Below, one piece after another: positions 25,726-33,623 of a stretch of DNA of 64,000 bases. This stretch comes from Wolbachia endosymbiont of Spodoptera picta. Its GTDB lineage: Bacteria; Pseudomonadota; Alphaproteobacteria; Rickettsiales; Anaplasmataceae. The stretch spans positions 868,001-932,000 of the forward strand of contig NZ_CP067976.1 in assembly GCF_018141665.1 (NCBI RefSeq), in the 5' to 3' direction. The notes below the pieces were generated by a model, which had not been told where the DNA came from, did not search any database, and saw nothing but the letters and a program-made list of their open reading frames with translations. The position numbers and the translations under genes are program-made. Each line of letters starts with the position of its first letter. Within the stretch, counting starts at the first letter, position 1.

Positions 25726-26350
25726 GGGGAGTTAACCCAAAAACTCTCTCTAATAATATTTCGCGAAAACAAGGCCTTGATTTAACAATGGAGTACCATT
25801 CTTTTAAAATCTTACTTTTTTCCCATGGGAAACTATTTACGTAGTCTATTATAGAAATATGTGATGCTAAAGTAATATCGGCTAAAGTGAACTTATCGGT
25901 TGCAAGCCAAACGTTCTTGTTAATTAAGTGTTCGATGTATTCCATATGGCAAGGCAGGTTATGCTGAGCTGCATGAAGAAATCTAGAGTCAGGGCTGCGG
26001 TTAGTAATTACTTTTTCATTCATAATATACTTAGTAACTTCATTGTAAAATTTGCTATCGAACCAATTGATTAAAGCGCGTATTTTAGACTTAATAATAG
26101 TGGATGAACCAAGTAATTTGACGTCGCTATTGTAAGTCTCTTCTATATATTCACAAATGGCATTACTATCCGCTATTACAAAGTTATTATCTATTAATAC
26201 TGGTACTTGTCCGATTGGATTGATCTCCATGAATTCATTCCGCTTTTCCCATGGATTTTCATATACAAAATCACAACTCAGCTTTTTTTCCTTGAGAAGA
26301 GCTCTAACTTTTCGTGAAAACGGACAAAGAGGAAAATGATATAAAATCAT
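25697..26350 (-). CDS. Glutathione S-transferase family protein
   Basis: A 217-residue GST fold. The N-terminal thioredoxin domain has CPFSRKVRALLKEK (about residues 8-21), the cis-Pro GQVPVLIDN and the glutathione-binding DSNAICEYIEE. The C-terminal helical domain includes DKFTLADITLASHI, the N-capping-box signature. It could act in detoxification, or as a stringent-starvation-like (SspA) protein; GST is the safer call. A repeat cluster lies directly upstream. Confidence 0.85.
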   Translation of the reverse strand: MILYHFPLCPFSRKVRALLKEKKLSCDFVYENPWEKRNEFMEINPIGQVPVLIDNNFVIADSNAICEYIEETYNSDVKLLGSSTIIKSKIRALINWFDSKFYNEVTKYIMNEKVITNRSPDSRFLHAAQHNLPCHMEYIEHLINKNVWLATDKFTLADITLASHISIIDYVNSFPWEKSKILKEWYSIVKSRPCFREILLERVFGLTPPRHYADLDF

Positions 26351-26386
26351 AATATTCCTCTTTTGTTATTCCAATACCTATATGTT

Positions 26387-26665
26387 GTCATTCCAGTACG
26401 TGACATTGGAATCCAGCTTATTTCATTATGGACATTACTTTTAACATATACTCCTAGAATCCATTGTCCATTGTATAATTTCCAAATATTTTTATACTTG
26501 GATCCCAGTACAACTGTACGAACATTGTAGTTTGAGAGCAATCCCCACCGGAAGGGTGTCATTTCAGTGATTGACACTTGAATCCAGTTCTTATTATACA
26601 ACAGCCTAATGTATTCATTTAAAATTAAGTTTTCTGGATCCCAGTGTCTGGGCACTGGGATGACA
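26387..26665. repeat. Palindromic repeat cluster
   Basis: Three or more units of the GTCATTCCAGT...ACTGGAATCC type with inverted partners (GGATCCCAGTGTCTG...CACTGGGATGAC at the right end). An ACAACTGTACGAACATTG sub-repeat sits between them and recurs near 47510, 49890 and 50170. An apparent minus-strand frame across it is translated repeat, not a gene. Confidence 0.8.
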
Positions 26666-26792
26666 GAAGAAGAGTATTTTAGGTAACAGCTGTTTACTCC
26701 AAAGTAATGTTGCAAAAGGTCTAACATATAAATTATAAGACTAATATAGAATATACCTTGCTAAAAAAAAAAAAAAGTATAACCTTTTATAA

Positions 26793-26871
26793 GGTATGCA
26801 GGCAAAAATTCTGTAACTTGGTCAGGTCAGAAATGAAGCAACCATATCAGAATCTTTTTGGGTTGCATACC
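26793..26871 (+). ncRNA. ffs: Signal recognition particle RNA (4.5S)
   Basis: The ends GGTATGCA and TGCATACC pair perfectly. The tip carries the conserved SRP core GGTCAGGTCAGAAATGAAGCAACC (compare GGTCAGG...GGAAGCAGCC), where Ffh binds. It sits just upstream of dnaX, a common bacterial arrangement. An unbroken run of 14 A lies upstream at 26763-26776. Confidence 0.92.
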
Positions 26872-26900
26872 TATTTGTACTATTTGTTTTATTCTAGGCT

Positions 26901-28484
26901 ATGAACATAGCATTAAAATATCGTCCTAGTAGCTTTAAAGATTTAGTAGGTCAAGATATATTGGTGCGTATACTAGAAAATGCTTTTACTCTCAACAAAA
27001 TTCCACAATCTATACTGCTTTCTGGTAGCAGTGGAATTGGTAAAACCACCACTGCAAGAATAATAGCTTTATGTTTGAACTGCTCATTGGGGCCAATTTT
27101 TGAACCTTGTGGATCATGTACAAGTTGTCTGGCAATAAAAAATTCAAGCCATCCAGATGTAGTTGAAATCGATGCGGCAAGTCACACTAGTGTTGAGGAT
27201 GTTAGAGCCATCTTGGGAGATATTTGCTATTTACCAATAAGTTCTAAGTTTAAAGTTTACATTATAGATGAAGTACACATGTTATCCAGTAATGCATTTA
27301 ATGCATTACTTAAAACTCTAGAAGAACCACCATCTAGCGTAAAGTTTATTCTAGCAACTACAGAAATAAAAAAGATACCAATAACTGTTATTGCACGTTG
27401 TCAAAGGTTTGACTTACATAACATTCCTTCAGCTAAGATAATGGAGCGTTTAAATGATATTGCACAAAAAGAAAATTATTTTATTGAAAAAGAAGCATCG
27501 GAATTAATTGCGCACCACTGTAGCAATTCAATGCGTAACGCTTTATTTTTGATGAATCAAGCAGTGCTATATAGCAAAGATGGTACAATATCCACTCAAA
27601 GTGTTACAGACATACTTGGTCTAGTAGATAGAAACGTTATATTTGATCTACTGGAAGCAGTATTAGACAGTGATTTACAGAAGGCTTTGTTAGTATTCGA
27701 CAATGTGGTAAAAACAGCAAATCCGCTCAATATTTTTGAAGATCTACTGCAAACAATCCAGTTAATATGCCGTTTTTTAATTACAAAAGAGATTGATACA
27801 GAATATGAGAAGAGCAGAGTAAAAGATTTGAGTGCAAAAAAGTCTTTAATATTTTTTTCGAGATTGTGGAAGGTGCTGCTTAAGGGTATTCAAGATATAA
27901 AGGTTTCAACATGCAATGAAATTGCCGCTGAAATGATATTAATTAGCCTTTGTTATCTTTCTGATTTGCCTTCTCCGGAACAGGTGATCAAAAAAATTCT
28001 TTCACAGAATGTAGAGCAAGGAAATAGACAGGGCAGACCTGTTGCACCTTCCCCCCCTGTCATCCAAGTAGCTGACTACTCGGATCCAAAAAAATATGTG
28101 GAAAAACCCCACTCTGTCATCCCAGTGCGTGACACTGGGATCCATGTGAAAAATAAACAACAAAATTACGATTTTGATAAGATTTTGCAACTATTAAGGC
28201 GGAGTAACCAAATTTATCTTTACAAACAACTGTGTAGTAATCTACAATTAATAGATTGTAAATTTGGGTATTTAAAATTAAAAGCTGTATCTAACTTGAA
28301 CAGTAATTTTTGTAATGACTTGAAAAGTTACTTAAATCAAGCTACTAATCAGGAGTGGGTTATTATAGTTGATACAAGTTATATGAATAGGGAAGTGAGT
28401 AATTTAAATTATGCACCTGCAGTTAAGGATATATTAAATACGTTTAAAGGTGCAAAGGTAGTTAATATAGAAAATAAGGAGTAG
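26901..28484 (+). CDS. dnaX: DNA polymerase III subunit tau/gamma
   Basis: Clamp-loader ATPase, and in its tau form the organiser of the replisome. The P-loop is GSSGIGKTT (about residues 43-51), the zinc module is C-x8-CGSCTSC (about 63-79), Walker B is IIDEVHML, and the sensor is ATTE. The linker before the C-terminal domain contains two in-frame palindromic repeat units (residues about 387-396 and 406-415). A codon-aligned A7 heptamer at 28088-28094 could allow a -1 frameshift to a TGA at 28130, giving about 410 residues, near gamma size (431 in E. coli). It is followed after three bases by ybaB. Confidence 0.95.
   Translation: MNIALKYRPSSFKDLVGQDILVRILENAFTLNKIPQSILLSGSSGIGKTTTARIIALCLNCSLGPIFEPCGSCTSCLAIKNSSHPDVVEIDAASHTSVEDVRAILGDICYLPISSKFKVYIIDEVHMLSSNAFNALLKTLEEPPSSVKFILATTEIKKIPITVIARCQRFDLHNIPSAKIMERLNDIAQKENYFIEKEASELIAHHCSNSMRNALFLMNQAVLYSKDGTISTQSVTDILGLVDRNVIFDLLEAVLDSDLQKALLVFDNVVKTANPLNIFEDLLQTIQLICRFLITKEIDTEYEKSRVKDLSAKKSLIFFSRLWKVLLKGIQDIKVSTCNEIAAEMILISLCYLSDLPSPEQVIKKILSQNVEQGNRQGRPVAPSPPVIQVADYSDPKKYVEKPHSVIPVRDTGIHVKNKQQNYDFDKILQLLRRSNQIYLYKQLCSNLQLIDCKFGYLKLKAVSNLNSNFCNDLKSYLNQATNQEWVIIVDTSYMNREVSNLNYAPAVKDILNTFKGAKVVNIENKE
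28059..28144 (+). repeat. Two palindromic repeat units inside dnaX
   Basis: Unit 1 (28059-28087) is GTCATCCAAGTAGCTGAC... and unit 2 (28116-28144) contains a perfect 9-bp hairpin ATCCCAGTG-CGTGA-CACTGGGAT. Both match the intergenic palindromic family (for example 47551 onward). They are read in frame as VIQVADYSDP and VIPVRDTGIH. Confidence 0.85.
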
Positions 28485-28487
28485 GTT

Positions 28488-28820
28488 GTGGATTTCAGTC
28501 AAATAATGAAGCAAGCGCAAGAAATGCAAAAAAAGCTTGCGGAAGCTCAAGAAAAGTATATTGGAAAAGAGTTTCAAGGTATTTCTGGTGGTGGTAAAGT
28601 TTCTGTATTAGTGGAAGTGATAAAAATAGGTAGCTATAAAGCTAAAAAGGTAAATATAGACTTAGAACTTATGAGAAATGAAGAAAAAGATATAGTAGAA
28701 GATTTAGTGACAGCAGCATTCAATGATGCCATCAAAAAAGCAGAAGAAGATATGGCAAATGCAACTTCTGATCTTGCAGGTATGATGGGTTTACCGCCTG
28801 GACTTAAACTTCCTTTTTAA
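28488..28820 (+). CDS. ybaB: YbaB/EbfC nucleoid-associated protein
   Basis: Small DNA-binding dimer that usually sits between dnaX and recR. Its 110 residues show MKQAQEMQKKLAEAQEKY at the N-terminus and VEDLVTAAFNDAIKKAEE in the dimer helix, ending in the typical MGLPPGLKLPF. The start is GTG at 28488, three bases after the dnaX stop. No recR follows here; the next gene is wsp. Confidence 0.94.
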   Translation: MDFSQIMKQAQEMQKKLAEAQEKYIGKEFQGISGGGKVSVLVEVIKIGSYKAKKVNIDLELMRNEEKDIVEDLVTAAFNDAIKKAEEDMANATSDLAGMMGLPPGLKLPF

Positions 28821-28875
28821 ATTTACTACTGAAGTTTGCCTTAATGCAGTAACTAAGTGTTTTCCTTTTATACTA

Positions 28876-28917
28876 GTACTTCCATGAAGTACATTCATAT
28901 TACTGCATGAATATGAA
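28876..28917 (+). terminator. Tandem hairpins downstream of ybaB
   Basis: GTACTTC-CAT-GAAGTAC (28876-28892), then TTCATAT and ATATGAA (28894-28917). They lie 55 bases past the ybaB stop and could end the dnaX-ybaB transcript, though no strong T-tract follows. The rest of the 336-base gap up to wsp holds only the wsp promoter. Confidence 0.35.
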
Positions 28918-29089
28918 GCAATTCACAATGATGAATGCAGATCAGAAGATAAAAAGACATTAGTGAAATAGGTGTCAGAAGATCAAGAGTAAAAAAAGTA
29001 GAGTAACTCTATTTATTAATTAATAAAATCTTTGTATTTTCCTAAAAGTTAGTTAAGATACAGAAGGTTTTGTGTTATTAAGTTAGCAC

Positions 29090-29118
29090 TTGACTTAACT
29101 TTAGTTATTATTTAGACT
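29090..29118 (+). promoter_or_regulatory. Putative wsp promoter
   Basis: -35 TTGACT (29090-29095), a 17-base spacer and -10 TAGACT (29113-29118). A GAGGG ribosome binding site at 29147-29151 sits five bases before the wsp ATG. The placement gives a short leader, as expected for a highly expressed surface protein. Confidence 0.5.
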
Positions 29119-29156
29119 GCTAAAGTGGAATTTTAATTTTTTTAACGAGGGCAATT

Positions 29157-29840
29157 ATGCATTATAAAAAGTTTTTTTCGGCAGCTGCTTTAGTGACGTT
29201 GCTAAGCCTATCAAACTCTGCTTTTTCATCAGACCCTATTGGTCCAATAAGTGATGAAGAAACTAGCTACTACGTTCGTTTACAATACAACGGTGAAATT
29301 TTACCTTTTTATACAAAAGTTGATGGTATTACAAATGCAACAGGTAAACAAAAGGATAGTCCCTTTACAAGATCTTTTATAGCTGGTGGTGGTGCATTTG
29401 GTTATAAAATGGATGACATTAGAGTTGATGTTGAAGGGCTTTACTCACAATTGGCTAAAGACACAGCTGTAGTAAATACTTCTGAAACAAATGTTGCAGA
29501 CAGTTTAACAGCATTTTCAGGATTGGTTAACGTTTATTACGATATAGCGATTGAAGATATGCCTATCACTCCATACGTTGGTGTTGGTGTTGGTGCAGCA
29601 TATATCAGCAATCCTTCAAAAGCTGATACAGTTAAAGATCAAAAAGGATTTGGTTTTGCTTATCAAGCAAAAGCTGGTGTTAGTTATGATGTAACCCCAG
29701 AAATCAAACTCTTTGCTGGAGCTCGTTACTTCGGTTCTTATGGTGCTAGTTTTGATAAGACAAATAAGGATGATAATGATATCAAAAATGTTCTTTACAG
29801 CACTGTTGGTGCAGAAGCTGGAGTAGCGTTTAATTTCTAG
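29157..29840 (+). CDS. wsp: Wolbachia surface protein Wsp
   Basis: Major outer-membrane beta-barrel of Wolbachia, 227 residues. The signal peptide is residues 1 to about 24. The conserved blocks GPISDEETSYY, AGGGAFGYKMDDIRVDVEG, VNVYYDIAIEDMPITPY and the invariant end STVGAEAGVAFNF are all present. Hypervariable loops lie near residues 52-66, 95-115, 158-168 and 205-218. The GFGFAYQAKAGVSYDVTPEIKLFAGARYFGSYGASF region looks like supergroup B alleles. The protein is used for strain typing and interacts with the host immune system. It is followed by palindromic repeats. Confidence 0.98.
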   Translation: MHYKKFFSAAALVTLLSLSNSAFSSDPIGPISDEETSYYVRLQYNGEILPFYTKVDGITNATGKQKDSPFTRSFIAGGGAFGYKMDDIRVDVEGLYSQLAKDTAVVNTSETNVADSLTAFSGLVNVYYDIAIEDMPITPYVGVGVGAAYISNPSKADTVKDQKGFGFAYQAKAGVSYDVTPEIKLFAGARYFGSYGASFDKTNKDDNDIKNVLYSTVGAEAGVAFNF

Positions 29841-29857
29841 TCTATCTTTGTCTTATT

Positions 29858-29950
29858 ATCCCAGTGGGTTTTTCTTGTCATTCAAGTAGCATGACACTGG
29901 GATCTAGAAAAAAGAAATGTGAATTCCAGTGTTTGAGCACTGGAATAACA
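29858..29950. repeat. Palindromic repeat unit downstream of wsp
   Basis: ATCCCAGTG...GTCATTCAAGTAGCATGACACTGGGATC, followed by GAATTCCAGTGTTTGAGCACTGGAATAAC, which itself forms a hairpin. It belongs to the same family as the other palindromic clusters and may double as a transcription stop after wsp. Confidence 0.7.
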
Positions 29951-30065
29951 CATTATTTATTTAATGTAGTTTTTATAGTTACACGCTAGCAATTTTAATG
30001 ATACATTTAGGTAGCTGTTGTTAAGATCTCAATTAGATGTAAAATTGTGCTTTTTTAATTAAAGC

Positions 30066-30094
30066 TTGAATTTTTCACTGAAAATCAATATATT
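30066..30094 (+). promoter_or_regulatory. Putative rpoH promoter
   Basis: -35 TTGAAT (30066-30071), a 17-base spacer and -10 TATATT (30089-30094), about 30 bases upstream of the rpoH ATG. Confidence 0.45.
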
Positions 30095-30123
30095 ATATGT
30101 ATAGAGTTTTAATTTAAGTTATT

Positions 30124-31017
30124 ATGTTGACCCCAGTAGCAAATTTATGTGTTAATAGTAGCACTAATCTCATGCAATATATTGCTGAAGTGCGAAAATT
30201 TCCTATGCTTTCCCCAGAAGAGGAAGTGCGATTAGCAAGAAATTGGCAAGAATACCAGGATATTTCTTCTGCTCACAGGTTGATTACTAGCCATTTGAAT
30301 TTGGTAGTAAAAATTGCAATGAAATTTAAGAATTACGGTCTATTGTTGATGGACCTGGTCATGGAAGGAAATATGGGTTTAATGCATGCAGTGAAAAAGT
30401 TCAATCCTAACTTGGGATTTCGTTTTTCAACTTATGCAGTATGGTGGATTGAAGCTTCAATGAAAGACTTTATATTAAAATCTTGGTCACTTGTAAAAAT
30501 AGGTACAACGCAAGCACAAAGGAGATTGTTTTTTAGTTTACGTAAAATAAAAAAAAGAATTTTACAATACACAAACAGAGAAACTTTGAGTAAAGAAGAA
30601 ATAAAAGCAATATCAAATGAGCTTTCTGTATCTGAAGAAGATGTTGTACAGATGAGCTATCGTCTGGCTTGTAAGGATCAGTCGTTAAATAATTGTATAA
30701 AAATAGGTGATGACTCTAAAAAGGAGTTACAAGATATGATTCCGTGTAATTTAGTTAGTCAAGAAGTAGCTTACCAGAATCATGAAGAAAAGGCATTAAA
30801 AGAAACAATTTTAAGCAATGCGCTGGCAAGTCTTAATGAAAGATCAAGAGACATTTTCATTAGCAGATATTTATCTGAGAATACTCAGACTTTGGATGAG
30901 CTTAGCAAAAAATATTGTGTTTCAAGAGAAAGAATAAGACAGTTGGCTGAGCAAGCAATGAGTAAGGTAAAACAACATGTAAAATCAGAGAGTTTGAAAC
31001 TTGGTTTACATGCGTAG
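30124..31017 (+). CDS. rpoH: RNA polymerase sigma-32 factor
   Basis: Heat-shock sigma factor of 297 residues. Region 1.2/2 begins with YIAEVRKFPMLSPEEEVRLA. The -10-recognition region 2 reads DLVMEGNMGLMHAVKKFNPNLGFRFSTYAVWWIEASMKDFIL. Region 4 has the LNERSRDIFISRYL...VSRERIRQLAEQAM helix-turn-helix. The reduced genome probably keeps only RpoD and RpoH, so it is likely the main alternative sigma factor. Its 3' end overlaps the next gene by eight bases. Confidence 0.95.
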   Translation: MLTPVANLCVNSSTNLMQYIAEVRKFPMLSPEEEVRLARNWQEYQDISSAHRLITSHLNLVVKIAMKFKNYGLLLMDLVMEGNMGLMHAVKKFNPNLGFRFSTYAVWWIEASMKDFILKSWSLVKIGTTQAQRRLFFSLRKIKKRILQYTNRETLSKEEIKAISNELSVSEEDVVQMSYRLACKDQSLNNCIKIGDDSKKELQDMIPCNLVSQEVAYQNHEEKALKETILSNALASLNERSRDIFISRYLSENTQTLDELSKKYCVSRERIRQLAEQAMSKVKQHVKSESLKLGLHA

Positions 31018-31507
31018 TCTTTTTGTATTTCTAATATTTTTTTCAATAGACACTCTTGCATCGGTTAGTAACGTACAACTGAAGGAAAAATATAAAGATT
31101 GGCTTGTGTACACTGCATTGGAAGATGGTGAAAAAGTGTGTTACATTGTATCTCATCCTAAGAAAAAAAGTGAACATTATACAGCTGACCGCAAGCCGTA
31201 TGTAATGGTCAGTTACGTTGATAAAAAAGCAGATGAGGTGAGCGTCACTTCTGGCTTTCAGTATAATAATGAGCCTGTAGTTCTCAATATCGATAAAAAA
31301 ATTAAATATCAATTGCCAATAATACAGGGAAGTCTTGCGTGGACAGATGATACAAAAATGGACCAAGATTTGATTCTAAAAATGAAGCAGGGATTATCAA
31401 TGGTAGTTAATGGAAAAGTAAAAACAGCAAATGTTGATGATACTTATTCCTTGCTTGGCTTTCAAAAAGCGTACCAAAAAATGCATGACTTATGCCATAC
31501 AAAGTAA
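31010..31507 (+). CDS. Invasion-associated locus B (IalB)-like secreted protein
   Basis: A 165-residue protein with a signal peptide (MRSLFVFLIFFSIDTLA). The mature part has the IalB pattern: YKDWLVYTALEDGEKVCYIVSHPKK at the start, a central beta-rich region and GFQKAYQKMHDLC at the end, with two cysteines placed to pair. IalB-family proteins are periplasmic or envelope proteins in alphaproteobacteria, named for a Bartonella invasion locus; the biochemical role is unclear. The ATG at 31010 overlaps the rpoH end and is preferred to the TTG at 31001. Confidence 0.75.
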   Translation: MRSLFVFLIFFSIDTLASVSNVQLKEKYKDWLVYTALEDGEKVCYIVSHPKKKSEHYTADRKPYVMVSYVDKKADEVSVTSGFQYNNEPVVLNIDKKIKYQLPIIQGSLAWTDDTKMDQDLILKMKQGLSMVVNGKVKTANVDDTYSLLGFQKAYQKMHDLCHTK

Positions 31508-31538
31508 ATTATTGATCACTAAAGTATAAGATAGGCTG

Positions 31539-31557
31539 TTTTGTCTCTCAGACAAAA
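31539..31557. terminator. Hairpin downstream of the IalB-like gene
   Basis: TTTTGTCT-CTC-AGACAAAA, a perfect 8-bp stem with A and T flanks that could work as a terminator in either direction. It lies 32 bases past the stop codon. Confidence 0.4.
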
Positions 31558-31618
31558 ATATGGATATCACTTTACATAGAATATGAATATCATTTAAAAT
31601 ATATTTTTGAGAATTAAT

Positions 31619-32770
31619 ATGTCAAAAATTGTAGATATAGGAATCAAAGAACAAAGTTCTGTGTGTGAACAAATGCGTTTTAGTGTAAGTCGTGCAAGCC
31701 TTTTAAATACGCTATCCAGGGTAAGTGGAGTGGTTGAAAGGCGCAACGCGATAGATGTTTTAGCGTGTATAAATATCAAAGCACAATATGGTAGCATAAA
31801 ATTGAAGGCTACTGATCTTGACATTTCAATATTTGCCTCACTTACTGCAAATGTATCAGCAGAAGGAGAAGTGAAAATCTCAGCACATACTTTACATGAC
31901 ATAGTGAAAAAATTGCCAACTAATTTGGATGTCAATTTCGAAATGAATAATCAAGGAAAATTATTGATATCCTGTGGAAATGCAAATTTTTCTTTACCGA
32001 ACGTAGTTTCAAATAACTTCCCTGTTCTTGAAGAAGGTGATCATCAATACGATTTCACTCTACTAAGTGCAGATTTGGTAGACTTGTTGACTAAAACGAA
32101 GTTTGCTGTGTCGCTGGATGATACAAGGTATAATTTAAACGGGATATATCTGCATACAGATGAGCAATTTCTGTACTGCGTTGCAACTGATGGCCACCGT
32201 TTATCATGTATAAAAAGGCCTAAACCTGAAGATATCAACGGAGAATTTGGGGTGATCATTCCACGTAAAACTATCATGGAATTGTTGAAAGTATTGGGTG
32301 ATTGTAATGAGATAAATATAAAACTTTCAGATAGAAAAATCAAATTTACATGTGGTGAGTATATTCTAATATCAAAATTGATAGATGGGACTTTTCCAGA
32401 TTACAAAGCTGTCATTCCAACGTCTCAAGATAAACAAATGATTGTTGAGAGTAGTAAGCTTGCTAGCGTTATAGATCGGGTTTCTGTTGTTGTGTCCGAT
32501 AAAATAAAATCAATTAAATTTTCATTGCAAGAGAATTTATTAACTCTACATTCAAATTCCCAAGAGTGCAGTGATGCGACTGAGTCTATAGAGGTGGATT
32601 ACGATGGAGCTCTTATGGAAGTAGGATTTAATTCTCGTTATTTGCTTGATGCTTTATCTTGTATAAAAAACAAATGTAAGGTCAGCCTATCAGATGGTAA
32701 TAGCGCTACAATTATCACTGATGAAGATGATCCAAGTGCATTATATATAGTAATGCCAATGAGGACTTAA
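31619..32770 (+). CDS. dnaN: DNA polymerase III beta subunit (sliding clamp)
   Basis: Ring-shaped processivity clamp for Pol III. The three clamp domains can be followed: MRFSVSRASLLNTLSRVSGVVERR, then YNLNGIYLHTDEQFLYCVATDGHRL in domain 2, and ending ADP-like with YIVMPMRT. The ATG at 31619 is chosen; the TTG at 31607 adds four residues. At 383 residues it is slightly longer than E. coli DnaN (366), with a short N-terminal extension. It is not next to dnaA or gyrB here. Confidence 0.96.
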   Translation: MSKIVDIGIKEQSSVCEQMRFSVSRASLLNTLSRVSGVVERRNAIDVLACINIKAQYGSIKLKATDLDISIFASLTANVSAEGEVKISAHTLHDIVKKLPTNLDVNFEMNNQGKLLISCGNANFSLPNVVSNNFPVLEEGDHQYDFTLLSADLVDLLTKTKFAVSLDDTRYNLNGIYLHTDEQFLYCVATDGHRLSCIKRPKPEDINGEFGVIIPRKTIMELLKVLGDCNEINIKLSDRKIKFTCGEYILISKLIDGTFPDYKAVIPTSQDKQMIVESSKLASVIDRVSVVVSDKIKSIKFSLQENLLTLHSNSQECSDATESIEVDYDGALMEVGFNSRYLLDALSCIKNKCKVSLSDGNSATIITDEDDPSALYIVMPMRT

Positions 32771-32771
32771 G

Positions 32772-33509
32772 CTAGTAATCTATCTTTACTAAGTATAAGC
32801 CGTGAGGCGGTGCTGTGATTCCAGCGGCGTTTCTTTTGCATTGACTTAATATATTTAGCATTTCTTGTGGATTAGTTCTATTTTTTCCAAATTCAACTAA
32901 AGTACCAACAATAATCCTCACCTGGTTATGTAAAAAGGAAATCGCAGATATTTTGATGTATATGTGACTTCCGTTTTGTACTATATCAATATCATCGATT
33001 GTTCTGACCGGATTTGTAGCTTGACAATCTTTTGAGCGGAAGCTTGAAAGATTATGTTTTCCAAGCAGGTGTCTAGCAGCTTCACGCATGATGTTTACGT
33101 CAAGTGGGTGCAATACTTGCCACACATAACCGATTTCCAGAGCTGCAGGAGCGTAGCGATTAATTATTCTATATTCATAATATCTTTTTTTTGCTGAAAA
33201 TCGTGCATGAAATGCATCATCTACAGCTTCTGCACTAAGCACAACTATAGGAATCGCTTTTAAGTGATAGTTTATTCCATTTCTTATTCTGTAAAGCTCA
33301 AATTGCCTTTCCATATTGAAATGAGCAACTTGCCCTAAAGCATGAACCCCTGTGTCAGTTCTGCCACCACAATGCAAAGAGACTCTCTCGCCACTGAAAT
33401 TAAATATAGCGTTTTCTATGGTTTCCTGAATTGAGTTAGCAGAGTGTTGTTGCTTTTGCCAGCCAGAGAAACCACTACCATTGTATTCTATCGTTATTTT
33501 GTATCGCAC
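32772..33509 (-). CDS. truA: tRNA pseudouridine synthase A
   Basis: Forms pseudouridine at positions 38-40 of tRNAs. The catalytic Asp52 lies in GGRTDTGVHALGQVAHF. YNGSGFSGWQ near the N-terminus and SFLHNQVRIIVGTLVEFG (about residues 183-200) are family blocks. The 245 residues are normal. It is convergent with dnaN, with one base between the two stop codons. Confidence 0.96.
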   Translation of the reverse strand: MRYKITIEYNGSGFSGWQKQQHSANSIQETIENAIFNFSGERVSLHCGGRTDTGVHALGQVAHFNMERQFELYRIRNGINYHLKAIPIVVLSAEAVDDAFHARFSAKKRYYEYRIINRYAPAALEIGYVWQVLHPLDVNIMREAARHLLGKHNLSSFRSKDCQATNPVRTIDDIDIVQNGSHIYIKISAISFLHNQVRIIVGTLVEFGKNRTNPQEMLNILSQCKRNAAGITAPPHGLYLVKIDY

Positions 33510-33566
33510 TACAAAGTCTATCTATCTAATTTTAGGTAACTAACGTTCTTCGTTATTAAAAAACCC

Positions 33567-33595
33567 TTGGCAGATTGGTTGCGTTCAATTACCAT
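33567..33595 (+). promoter_or_regulatory. Weak putative recA promoter
   Basis: TTGGCA (33567-33572), a 17-base spacer and TACCAT (33590-33595), ending 28 bases upstream of the recA ATG. No LexA-type operator was recognised. Confidence 0.3.
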
Positions 33596-33623
33596 GGAGA
33601 CTATACAAGTTAATAAATGATCC

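Noticed and set aside
26347..26727. 126-codon minus-strand ORF
   Set aside because: It is made almost wholly of palindromic repeat sequence translated by chance (VIPVPRHWDP, ISWIPMSRTGM), with no ribosome binding site.
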